This document shows, in pieces, positions 44,366-52,235 of a stretch of 60,248 nt of DNA (positions are counted from its first letter, which is position 1; each line of letters starts with the position of its first letter). The notes under the pieces are model-generated. The model was not told the origin of the DNA, did not search any database, and saw only the letters and a list, made by a program, of their open reading frames with translations. Position numbers and translations under genes: made by a program. Origin of the DNA: JBJELF01 sp051879015 (GTDB taxonomy: Bacteria > Bacillota > Clostridia > Lachnospirales > Lachnospiraceae); contig JBJELF010000057.1 of NCBI GenBank assembly GCA_051879015.1, forward strand, positions 1-60,248. The letters run 5' to 3'.

Positions 44366-45682
44366 ACTCTCTCTCCACCATTGCAATAAAATCATTTTTT
44401 CATTATCCTGAGGACAATCCAGCACATGCTCAAGCATACTTTGCAGGACAGTGCCTAATTCCTTGCCCGGCTTCATGCCCTCGGCAATCAAATCGCTTCC
44501 TTTGACCGCTAAATCTTTCATGGAAAAACATTGTTTTTCCTCTATTATCTTTTGAAAGATACTTTTCACCAAATCAAGCTGCTGCAAAAGTTCTGTTCGA
44601 TACTCAGGACGTTTTCCCATCACATCTGCCTGCATCAGCTCCAGCAAATCCGGAAAATGCTCTGCACCAGTCTGATGCAATAATCGGCGCACCGTTCGCT
44701 CATCAACGGAAAGCAAATTATCATGATAGCGCACCAGCATACATACCGTATGAATGGTATCATTATCAAATTTCAGTCTTTTCAGTATCGCTTTCGCTTT
44801 CTTTTCTCCCACCTCTTCATGATAATAAAAATGAGCATTTCCCCTTACCGTCAGCTCAAATACATCCGGCTTTCCCACATCATGGAGCAATGCCGCCAAT
44901 CGCAAAATTTTCGTGGGCGACACATGTTTGAGTACCTCGATTGTATGGTCTCCGACATTGGTATAATGAAATTTGCAGGGCTGCTCCTGTAGCATCATGG
45001 CATCAAACTCCGGAAGAAAAATTCGAGTTACTCCCAGCTCCCAGGCATCACGAATCTTCTCTGGATGGCTGCTGGTCAGCATTTTAACCAACTCCACCTG
45101 AATGCGCTCCTTGCTCACATGGCTTAAATTTTCTGCCAATTGCTGTATCGCCTGTCTGGTTCCCTTCTCAATCTCAAAACCAAGCTGCGCAGAAAAACGG
45201 ATGGCTCGAAGAATCCGCAGTGCATCCTCATTAAAACGATCCTCCGCTTTACCTACACAGCGCACGATTTTATTTTTTATATCTTCCTGACCATGAAAAA
45301 TATCAATAATCCCTTCTTTTGGGTGATATGCCATAGCATTGATTGTGAAATCTCTGCGCTTTAAATCTTCCTCTAAACTTGCTGTAAAGGAAACCTCCTT
45401 GGGATGACGTCCATCCTCATACTCGCCATCAACCCGATAGGTTGTCACCTCGAAGCCTTCGTGGTCGAGCATCACGGTCACTGTGCCATGCTGCAAACCT
45501 GTATCCACCGTTCTAGGAAAAATTTTTTTGACCTGCCAGGGCAAAGCAGAGGTTGTAATATCCCAGTCTCCCGGCTCACGCCCCAACAATAAATCTCTGA
45601 CACAGCCTCCTACCGCATAGGCCTCATATCCTGCCTCATTTAGCTTATTCAAAATAAATTCTACTTTTTCTGGAATATACAC
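44363..45682 (-). CDS. cca: CCA tRNA nucleotidyltransferase with HD domain
   Basis: Adds or repairs the 3' CCA of tRNAs. About 439 residues from GTG 45682, which has AGAGGGG five bases upstream. Longer in-frame ATGs at 45699 and beyond lack an SD, and the frame's far start lies in the tRNA terminator. The class II head has YAVGGCVRDLLLGREPGDWDITTSA (metal site DWD). The neck and RNA-binding part has RDFTINAMAYHP and EDALRILRAIRFSAQLGFEIE. An HD domain follows (LAALLHDVGKPDVFEL, about 250-370). It lies right behind two tRNA genes that lack an encoded CCA. Confidence 0.94.
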   Translation of the reverse strand: MYIPEKVEFILNKLNEAGYEAYAVGGCVRDLLLGREPGDWDITTSALPWQVKKIFPRTVDTGLQHGTVTVMLDHEGFEVTTYRVDGEYEDGRHPKEVSFTASLEEDLKRRDFTINAMAYHPKEGIIDIFHGQEDIKNKIVRCVGKAEDRFNEDALRILRAIRFSAQLGFEIEKGTRQAIQQLAENLSHVSKERIQVELVKMLTSSHPEKIRDAWELGVTRIFLPEFDAMMLQEQPCKFHYTNVGDHTIEVLKHVSPTKILRLAALLHDVGKPDVFELTVRGNAHFYYHEEVGEKKAKAILKRLKFDNDTIHTVCMLVRYHDNLLSVDERTVRRLLHQTGAEHFPDLLELMQADVMGKRPEYRTELLQQLDLVKSIFQKIIEEKQCFSMKDLAVKGSDLIAEGMKPGKELGTVLQSMLEHVLDCPQDNEKMILLQWWRES

Positions 45683-45752
45683 AAAATCCCCTCTCATTTC
45701 TATCATTGAAACGGACATACCTGCAAAGCAGTTCAATGCACACATATAAAGA

Positions 45753-45788
45753 AAGAGCTTCAAACTTTTAAAAGTTTGGAGCTCTTTC
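45753..45788 (-). terminator. Terminator of the tRNA pair
   Basis: AAAGAGCTCCAAACTTTT and its complement (one mismatch) directly after tRNA-Leu on the minus strand, then CTTTAT. Read-through into cca is possible as no other cca promoter was found. Confidence 0.7.
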
Positions 45789-45789
45789 A

Positions 45790-45875
45790 TGCCGGCGACC
45801 GGAATCGAACCGGTACGGCCGATTAAAGCCGCAGGATTTTAAGTCCTGTGCGTCTGCCAGTTCCGCCACGCCGGC
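45790..45875 (-). tRNA. tRNA-Leu (anticodon UAA)
   Basis: 86 nt. Acceptor GCCGGCG pairs with CGCCGGC, discriminator A. The anticodon loop CTTAAAA in stem CAGGA/TCCTG gives UAA. The long variable arm of a class II tRNA is present, and the T loop is GGTTCGATTCC. No CCA is encoded. Confidence 0.97.
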
Positions 45876-45878
45876 CGA

Positions 45879-45960
45879 TGGATGGTGGTGGATTCGAACC
45901 ACCGAAGCAAGTTGCAGCAGATTTACAGTCTGTCCCCTTTGGCCACTCGGGAAACCATCC
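45879..45960 (-). tRNA. tRNA-Tyr (anticodon GUA)
   Basis: 82 nt. Acceptor GGATGGT pairs with ACCATCC, discriminator A. Anticodon loop CTGTAAA gives GUA. Long variable arm; T loop GGTTCGAATCC. Three bases separate it from tRNA-Leu; no CCA is encoded. Confidence 0.97.
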
Positions 45961-45979
45961 ATTGCCATTCGACTGTCAC

Positions 45980-46008
45980 ATAATATCACATATCTTCAAA
46001 AATTGCAA
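45980..46008 (-). promoter_or_regulatory. Promoter of the tRNA-Tyr/tRNA-Leu pair
   Basis: TTGCAA (46003..46008), 17 bases, TATTAT (45980..45985), 20 bp before tRNA-Tyr. Confidence 0.65.
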
Positions 46009-46041
46009 GCACTTTTTTATGATTTTGACAAAAATAAAATT

Positions 46042-48096
46042 TTATCTGCTCGCTTGGTATAGATATACCGCAGACGACTTTGGCGGCATGATAACAGTCA
46101 CACTGCCATCTACCACTTCTCTGTATATTGCACCCACATTGTAATAGTTTTTTCCTGTCTCCATGATACGTGTCATTTTTACTCCATCCGGTACTTCAAT
46201 CTCCCATACTGGAATCTCGTCGATTCTTTCTTCCTGTTTATTATTGACTAAAATAATTGCCTGATATTGTTTATCAAATCTTCCATAGCAGATAAAATGC
46301 TGCTCCGCCTTTAATGCTTTGATGGAACCAGTCAAAAAGCAGGAATATTTCTTATGAATCTCAATCATTTCACGGTGAAATTCTACCAATTCCCAATCCA
46401 TTCTATTCCAAGGAAAGGTACGTCGGCTGTCCGGGTCAGTCCAGCCCACCACTCCAGCCTCATCTCCATAATAGATAGTAGGTGCGCCTGGCCAAGTCAT
46501 CTGTATTACCACGGCAGCCCGCAGGACACTCTTCTCCACATTTTCACCTGCAGCCTCTGCTCCCTTGCTTGCCAAACGTCCGATGGTACGATTTGTTCGA
46601 GTCAAAAATCTAGAATGATCATGATTGGACAGTTCATTCATCGCCACATCCAGAGAGGGCTGCTGAAACTTACTCATGTTGATGCTCATAGTACGGAAAA
46701 ACCAATCCCCATTTCCATAGAGATCATCATTTTTTTCATCACTATGTTTTTCCATACCAGTCAAAAACCAGGTCACTGGCTCCATAAACGCATCATAATT
46801 CATGACAGTATCCCACTGATCTCCATCAAGCCAGGAAGTAGGATCTCCATAATGTTCTGCCAAAATAATGGAATTTTCGTTGGCCCCCTTGACAGATTTT
46901 CTGAAATCTCTCCAAAATTCATGATTGTACTGAGTACTGTGACCCAAATCAGCAGCTACATCCAGACGCCATCCATCCGCACAATAAGGCTCTTTCACCC
47001 ACTTTTGCCCAATATTCATAACATAATCATGAAGTTCCGGAGATTTTTCATAGTTTAACTTCGGAAGTGTAGAATAATTCCACCAGCCAGCATAAGAACC
47101 ATTGTTTGGCCAGAGATTATTTTTAAAATCAAAATAATCTCTGTAAATACTGTTCATATCATGATAAGCGCCCGGCTCAAAGCCTTCCTGCCCAGCATAA
47201 ATACCTTCCCGATCCATCCATTTATTAAAAGAACCACAGTGATTAAATACACCATCCAGCACATAGCGCATTCCCCGACTATGAATCTCCTCTGCCAACT
47301 CTGCAAAATAAGCATTGCTGGCTTCTAGGTTCTTCTTTGATGTCACGCGGCAAATATATTTTTTGGCATGGCTATTATCCTGATCGCCTTCTTCCAACTG
47401 ACCCTCACAGTCATCCTCAATCACTGCAATATGAGGGTCAATATAATCGTAATCCTGCGTATCATACTTGTGATTGGACGGTGATACAAACAATGGATTA
47501 AAATAAATAACATCCACACCTAAATATTGCAGATAATCCAGCTTCTTCTCCACCCCCTGCAAATCCCCGCCATAAAAGCATCGCACATCCAATGCATTTG
47601 GATTCTGATTCCAGTCTTTTACATGAACCGATGGACCTCCCGTGTAGTAATATTCATTGTCCTCTACATCTCCCCTTGGGTTTCCATTGTAAAAACGATC
47701 AATAAAAATTTGATAAAATACAGCGCCCTTTGCCCACATCGGCGTGTGAAATCCCGGTGTAAAACGAAATTGATTAAAGGAATTCGTCTCATTTACACAG
47801 CCCAATTTATTATAATAGCATCGCTCTTTTCCCTTCGTAATCTCAAAATAATACATAACCATCTCTTTTTGACACACAAATCGAGCTTCAAAAAAATCGA
47901 AATTGTCTGTGGAGTCACATTTCTCCATTTTCAATTCCGTTTCATTCATTATAACATAGACACTATCTACATTATCTCTTGCTGTGCGAAAACGCAAAAT
48001 CACTTCATCACCACAGTCCGGCTCCGCTGGAATACGATAGTCGCCCGTCTCATCGCTAAACAAAGCACGCTTATCCAGTACAAACTTACTCTTCAT
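46042..48096 (-). CDS. Alpha-glycosidase, glycoside hydrolase family 13 (neopullulanase/maltogenic amylase type)
   Basis: Cytosolic enzyme cleaving maltodextrins, cyclodextrins or pullulan fragments. 684 residues from ATG 48096; a TTG at 48138 is possible and neither has a clear SD. There is no signal peptide. An N-terminal beta-sandwich (about 1-125, CBM34-like) precedes the barrel, which begins WAKGAVFYQIFIDRFYNG. An insertion is seen in the B domain (about 230-275). Catalytic segments are DGWRLDVAADLG (nucleophile Asp), IILAEHYGDP (acid/base Glu) and ELSNHDHSRF (third carboxylate). The C-terminal beta domain ends at 684. It is a single-gene unit. Confidence 0.9.
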   Translation of the reverse strand: MKSKFVLDKRALFSDETGDYRIPAEPDCGDEVILRFRTARDNVDSVYVIMNETELKMEKCDSTDNFDFFEARFVCQKEMVMYYFEITKGKERCYYNKLGCVNETNSFNQFRFTPGFHTPMWAKGAVFYQIFIDRFYNGNPRGDVEDNEYYYTGGPSVHVKDWNQNPNALDVRCFYGGDLQGVEKKLDYLQYLGVDVIYFNPLFVSPSNHKYDTQDYDYIDPHIAVIEDDCEGQLEEGDQDNSHAKKYICRVTSKKNLEASNAYFAELAEEIHSRGMRYVLDGVFNHCGSFNKWMDREGIYAGQEGFEPGAYHDMNSIYRDYFDFKNNLWPNNGSYAGWWNYSTLPKLNYEKSPELHDYVMNIGQKWVKEPYCADGWRLDVAADLGHSTQYNHEFWRDFRKSVKGANENSIILAEHYGDPTSWLDGDQWDTVMNYDAFMEPVTWFLTGMEKHSDEKNDDLYGNGDWFFRTMSINMSKFQQPSLDVAMNELSNHDHSRFLTRTNRTIGRLASKGAEAAGENVEKSVLRAAVVIQMTWPGAPTIYYGDEAGVVGWTDPDSRRTFPWNRMDWELVEFHREMIEIHKKYSCFLTGSIKALKAEQHFICYGRFDKQYQAIILVNNKQEERIDEIPVWEIEVPDGVKMTRIMETGKNYYNVGAIYREVVDGSVTVIMPPKSSAVYLYQASR

Positions 48097-48178
48097 CTTT
48101 AATATGCTACCATGCCTTTCATCTTGCTCAAAGAGCAAATATTTTGAACATCTTTTTTATTCTACCTTATCTAACGGA

Positions 48179-48208
48179 ATTATACAACCATTTTTTTTTC
48201 GAGCGCAA
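48179..48208 (-). promoter_or_regulatory. Promoter of the GH13 gene
   Basis: TTGCGC (48203..48208), 18 bases, TATAAT (48179..48184). Confidence 0.5.
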
Positions 48209-48249
48209 TAAAAATTCCTTTATTTTTTCTATTGGATTTTTGATTAAAT

Positions 48250-48290
48250 AAAAAGAGACGCAGGATATTGTATATCCTGCATCTCTTTTT
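48250..48290 (-). terminator. Terminator of the OppA-like gene
   Basis: Arms AAAAGAGATGCAGGATAT and ATATCCTGCGTCTCTTTT with a 3-base loop, followed by U residues on the minus strand. Confidence 0.9.
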
Positions 48291-48313
48291 CTTCATAATT
48301 CAACTTTTAAAGA

Positions 48314-50533
48314 TTAATAAATACCAAAGCACTTAGCCATATATCCATCATAATCTCCCAGACAGGTATCCAAATAAGAACAAGGATCACCATAATCTGG
48401 AATCCAACCAGTCAAATCGTATACATCAAAGTTGCTCTCATAACCGTATCCTGCATAGTATCCTGCATAATACCAGTCATTGTAATCCGCACCGGCAACC
48501 AGATTTACAACAACCTTACCGCCCAGTGCATTCTGAATGGACTTAGCATAAGCATTTACTCTATTGGTGTAAACTTCTGAGTTAGATGGATATGGAATAT
48601 CAATCTGAATTGGATTTGCCTCATCGATGGTAACACCCTCTGCTGCCAACTCTTCGATAGCAATCTCCAACTCTGCTACTGCATTGTCTACATTGTACCA
48701 ACCATCAAAACCATCACCGGAACCAACACCATCGTTTGCCTCTGCATCCCACACTTTAATTGGGAACTCATCTGCATCTAACTGTGCCTGCAGTACTTCG
48801 CCATAGTAGGTACCTGCCTTAAAGGTAGTAGCAGTACCATTGATATCGATAGTTACATCCTCTTCCAAATATACAAAGTTAGCTGGTGTGTAGGAGTTTC
48901 TCAAAGAAACATACTTCAAATCCTCGCCAACTGCCTGTGCATTGTAAGCACTTCTGTCTACTGCAAAGGAGATTGCTCTGCGGAAGTGTACATTCATCAT
49001 AGCTGCATTGGTTCTTGCTGCATCTTCCTCAGTCTGAGGAGAAACTACTGCTGTAGAATCATTAAAGTTAGCAAATGCACTTCTGTTTACATTGTAGAAG
49101 TAAGTATAAGTACATGCATCGGTATTGCTCGTATATGCATAAGTATCGAACAAACCATCATTCTTTGCACTTTCAATCGAAGAAGTATTCAAGTTTACTC
49201 CATCAATTGTGCCTGCAACTGCATCATTGTAACCCTTTGTTGCATCAGCGCCATCATTAAACAACCATGTCAAGGTCTTGATATTGATATTGTCTGCATT
49301 CCAATAGGAGCTGTTTGCTTTAAATACGATTGTATTCTTCTCAGTTGCGTTTGTTACTAAGTATGGTCCACAGTAAGCAATGTTATCAGGAGTCAAACCA
49401 TAGGTATAATCTGCTGCGCTGGAGTCAAATTCATCACCAAACTTTCCACCCTGAGATACATAGTAGCTTCTGCAAAGAGGTGCAAAGTTAGACCAACCAA
49501 GCATAGTCAAAAAGTACGTACATGGAGCTTCCAAGGTGTACTCAAGCGTATATTCATCGACTGCCTTTACACCAACTTCAGCCATATCGGTAACTTCACC
49601 ACTCAGGTAACCACTGGCATTAACAATAAGACCATCCACCAAATATTCCATACCAGCTTCTGCATCCATCATATGCTGGAAACCTGCTACGAAGTCGTCA
49701 GCTGTCAAAGTTGCCACTTCACGTCCCTGAGAGTCAACCCACTTAACACCCTCTCTCAAATGGAAAGTATAAGTCAAGCCATCCTCAGAAACTTCATAGC
49801 TCTCAGCCAATGCTGGCTGCAAAACACCCTCATTGTCATACTCCAGCAAACCATCATAGGTATTTACGATTGCGCTGCTGTCCGATGCCAAATAAGTTGC
49901 AAATGGATCCCAAGTAGTTGGGTCAGAAGAATAATTAAGTGTGTAGCTGTCTTTTAAAGTATAACCATGCTCGATCAAGTAAGACTTTGCCCAAGCTTCA
50001 TACTCACCAGTACCTTTTAACTCACTCCACTTTGCCTTCATTACAGAGCGGTCCTCTGTAGTAATAAATTCAGTAGCAACAACTGCCTGATGATATCTCT
50101 CATAGTCACTGCCCCACATAACATAATCTACTGTATAAGGAGCTACTCTGGACATAGCATACATTCCACCAGCTGCAACAGTTGGAATTACTACAGCGGT
50201 TTCCAGCAATTTTGCTTCTGCCACTGCCATCAAAGCATAACGCTCGGATACAGTAGTTGCATTTGCCTTAGCAGCTGCATAATACTCAGCAAACTCACCC
50301 AAAACCTTCTCATACACTTCGGCAGAAACCTGATCATACTCAGACATCTCGAAATCATCATCGACTGTCTCACCAGTTTCATCTGTGCTGCCTGCTGCTG
50401 TGCCTGTACTTTCTTCTTTTGCAGAATCAGTCGTTGTGTTTGCGCCATCGCCATACTTGTCGCCGCTGCAGCCTGCCAATCCACTCATCACAAGACTAAA
50501 TCCCAGAACGATACTTACCACTCTTTTTTTCAT
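48314..50533 (-). CDS. OppA-like peptide-binding lipoprotein with permuted N-terminus
   Basis: Extracellular solute-binding lipoprotein (SBP_bac_5), 739 residues, longer than the usual 520-600. Signal peptide and lipobox LAGC with Cys22; an acidic Ser/Thr linker to about 62. Residues about 95-145 (ERYALMAVAEAKLLETAVVIPT and AMSRVAPYTVDYVMWG) look like the segment that normally ends OppA proteins. The canonical start of the domain (YTLNYSSDPTTWDPF) comes only at about 197. The chain stops soon after GWIPDYGDPCSYLDT, where ordinary members continue with that tail. No permease or ATPase gene is adjacent, so it must serve a transporter elsewhere. Strong promoter and terminator. Confidence 0.9.
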   Translation of the reverse strand: MKKRVVSIVLGFSLVMSGLAGCSGDKYGDGANTTTDSAKEESTGTAAGSTDETGETVDDDFEMSEYDQVSAEVYEKVLGEFAEYYAAAKANATTVSERYALMAVAEAKLLETAVVIPTVAAGGMYAMSRVAPYTVDYVMWGSDYERYHQAVVATEFITTEDRSVMKAKWSELKGTGEYEAWAKSYLIEHGYTLKDSYTLNYSSDPTTWDPFATYLASDSSAIVNTYDGLLEYDNEGVLQPALAESYEVSEDGLTYTFHLREGVKWVDSQGREVATLTADDFVAGFQHMMDAEAGMEYLVDGLIVNASGYLSGEVTDMAEVGVKAVDEYTLEYTLEAPCTYFLTMLGWSNFAPLCRSYYVSQGGKFGDEFDSSAADYTYGLTPDNIAYCGPYLVTNATEKNTIVFKANSSYWNADNINIKTLTWLFNDGADATKGYNDAVAGTIDGVNLNTSSIESAKNDGLFDTYAYTSNTDACTYTYFYNVNRSAFANFNDSTAVVSPQTEEDAARTNAAMMNVHFRRAISFAVDRSAYNAQAVGEDLKYVSLRNSYTPANFVYLEEDVTIDINGTATTFKAGTYYGEVLQAQLDADEFPIKVWDAEANDGVGSGDGFDGWYNVDNAVAELEIAIEELAAEGVTIDEANPIQIDIPYPSNSEVYTNRVNAYAKSIQNALGGKVVVNLVAGADYNDWYYAGYYAGYGYESNFDVYDLTGWIPDYGDPCSYLDTCLGDYDGYMAKCFGIY

Positions 50534-50596
50534 CGTCTACAAGTTCCTTTCTTTTTTTCATAATATACATTCCTCTGATAGATACTCTATCAAAAA

Positions 50597-50620
50597 AGGA
50601 GGATAATTCTCCTATTAGAA
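50597..50620 (-). other. Attenuator-like hairpin in the OppA leader
   Basis: Minus strand AGGAG, short loop, CTCCT followed by six U, about 25 bp downstream of the -10 box. It may reduce read-through; weak stem. Confidence 0.35.
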
Positions 50621-50642
50621 AAACATCCTCGCTTCTTTATTA

Positions 50643-50670
50643 ATTATATTATTTTTATTAAATTTGTCAA
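50643..50670 (-). promoter_or_regulatory. Promoter of the OppA-like gene
   Basis: TTGACA (50665..50670), 16 bases, TATAAT (50643..50648): both hexamers match the consensus. The rest of the 406-bp divergent gap to 50875 shows no other recognisable element. Confidence 0.8.
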
Positions 50671-50875
50671 CTAGAATGGGCTAATTGTTAAAATAATTAA
50701 CTTTTTTACTTTTAAACTTTATTTAATTTTGTTTTTTTATTTTCTAAAAATATATTTTGACAAATACACAGCATTGCAGCCCGAATATCATCGAAATCAG
50801 AAATAAATGATCAGTTTATATAATACAGAAACACCATCGCCAAGCATAAATTACAATAGAAAAATTATAAACCTA

Positions 50876-50904
50876 TTGACATTTTTATATTATTATGATA
50901 TCAT
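50876..50904 (+). promoter_or_regulatory. Promoter of the SPFH operon
   Basis: TTGACA (50876..50881), 17 bases, TATCAT (50899..50904), overlapped by a perfect 23-bp palindrome. Confidence 0.75.
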
Positions 50905-50916
50905 TTTGATATCATA
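50894..50916. promoter_or_regulatory. Operator: perfect palindrome over the SPFH promoter
   Basis: TATGATATCA, TTT, TGATATCATA: 10-bp arms without mismatch, covering the -10 box and +1. A dimeric repressor is expected. The small ribbon-helix-helix protein encoded in the same operon is the nearest candidate (inference). Confidence 0.7.
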
Positions 50917-50939
50917 AATATCAAGAAAGGAGATTTTTT

Positions 50940-51974
50940 ATGAAGGAGATTACATTAAACAACAAGAAAAATGGTATGGTCATGCTGGTATTATTTCTCA
51001 TCTTATACCTTGCTGCCATTGCAGGATTGGTTCTCTCCATCTGGGCAGTCGCTGACAAGGAGATCATGGGAGCCATTCCAGGAATCGTCATTACTTCTAT
51101 CTGGTGTCTCATTGGCTGGATTCCATTTATGGGTCTGAAAGTTCTCAAACCGCAGGAAGCTTTGGTACTGACACTTTTTGGCACCTACATCGGCACTTTA
51201 AAGGAAAATGGATTCTACTTTGTCAATCCATTCTGTACCAGTGTCAATCCTGCTGCCCACACCAAATTAAAACAAAGCGGCGACGTGGATAGTCACAAAG
51301 GAACTTCTCTGCTGGGTATCCCCAGTTCCAATACGGAAGCAGAAAGCATGGAGCTGTCCAACAAGAAAATCTCTCTCAAAATCATGACTCTGAGCAACAA
51401 CCGCCAAAAAATCAATGACTGTCTCGGAAATCCCATCGAAATCGGCATTGCGGTAACCTGGCGCGTGGTAGATACTGCAAAAGCAGTGTTCAATGTGGAC
51501 AATTACAAGGAATATCTGTCCCTGCAATGTGACAGCGCTCTGCGCAACATTGTCAGACTCTATCCTTATGATGTCTCCCCAAATGTGGACACAACAGGAG
51601 ACGGTATTGCTGACGAGGGCAGCTTAAGAGGCTCCAGCGAAGTAGTTGCTGCCCGCATTCGCGATGAAATTCAAAACAAGGTACAAGACGCAGGACTGGA
51701 AATTGTCGAGGCACGCATCACCTACTTAGCTTATGCTCCTGAGATTGCTGCCGTTATGCTGCAAAGACAGCAGGCTTCTGCCATCATTGATGCAAGAAAA
51801 ATGATTGTGGATGGAGCTGTGGGCATGGTGGAGATGGCTTTGGAACGACTCAACGAAAATCAGGTAGTTGAATTGGACGAAGAACGAAAGGCAGCTATGG
51901 TGTCCAATTTACTGGTTGTCCTCTGCGGCAATCATGACGCACAGCCTATTGTAAATTCAGGCAGTCTCTACTAA
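50940..51974 (+). CDS. SPFH/band 7 domain membrane protein
   Basis: 344 residues. Two N-terminal membrane helices (about 13-35 and 42-64) are followed by a cytosolic or surface SPFH domain (about 68-300) beginning KPQEALVLTLFGTYIGTL. The segments VTWRVVDTAKAVFNVDNYKEYLSLQCDSALR and EIVEARITYLAYAPEIAAVMLQRQQASAIIDARK (each one typical) are seen only as parts, such as ITYLAYAPEIAAVML. The prohibitin/flotillin-like family forms membrane scaffolds. ATG 50940 has AAAGGAG. The next gene starts one base after the TAA, indicating coupled translation. Confidence 0.9.
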   Translation: MKEITLNNKKNGMVMLVLFLILYLAAIAGLVLSIWAVADKEIMGAIPGIVITSIWCLIGWIPFMGLKVLKPQEALVLTLFGTYIGTLKENGFYFVNPFCTSVNPAAHTKLKQSGDVDSHKGTSLLGIPSSNTEAESMELSNKKISLKIMTLSNNRQKINDCLGNPIEIGIAVTWRVVDTAKAVFNVDNYKEYLSLQCDSALRNIVRLYPYDVSPNVDTTGDGIADEGSLRGSSEVVAARIRDEIQNKVQDAGLEIVEARITYLAYAPEIAAVMLQRQQASAIIDARKMIVDGAVGMVEMALERLNENQVVELDEERKAAMVSNLLVVLCGNHDAQPIVNSGSLY

Positions 51975-51975
51975 T

Positions 51976-52176
51976 ATGGCAGATACCAAAAAGCAAATCC
52001 CCCTGCGGCTTTCCTCAAAACTGTATGATGCCATTGCTGCCTGGGCGGAAGATGATTTTCGCTCCGTAAACGGACAGATTGAGTATCTTCTAACCGAATG
52101 TGTCAAACAGCGCAAAAAAAATGGAAAGTATGTACCAGAAGAGCTAGATGTGCCGATTGAACTAGATATCAAATAA
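51976..52176 (+). CDS. Small Arc-like ribbon-helix-helix protein
   Basis: 66 residues. KKQIPLRLSSKLYDAIAAWA followed by DDFRSVNGQIEYLLTECVKQ fits the Arc/MetJ ribbon-helix-helix: a beta strand with alternating residues, then two helices. The C-terminal tail is acidic. It starts one base after the SPFH stop with no SD of its own (coupled translation). It is likely a DNA-binding partner that regulates the operon through the palindrome upstream. Antitoxins have the same fold, but no toxin gene is present. Confidence 0.82.
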   Translation: MADTKKQIPLRLSSKLYDAIAAWAEDDFRSVNGQIEYLLTECVKQRKKNGKYVPEELDVPIELDIK

Positions 52177-52206
52177 AAAAGGGGCTGTAAAAAAACAGCC
52201 CCTTTC
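52176..52206. terminator. Bidirectional terminator after the SPFH operon
   Basis: AAAAGGGGCTG and CAGCCCCTTT arms with an A-rich loop, between convergent genes. Confidence 0.88.
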
Positions 52207-52235
52207 CCATATATGCCTATATTCTGTTTTCGATT

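Noticed and set aside
50534..50939. A small RNA or riboswitch in the 406-bp divergent gap
   Set aside because: Only two promoters, one operator and a weak hairpin could be supported; no conserved riboswitch core was recognised.
51976..52176. Toxin-antitoxin module
   Set aside because: The ribbon-helix-helix protein could be an antitoxin by fold, but the only partner is an SPFH protein and no toxin-like gene is adjacent.
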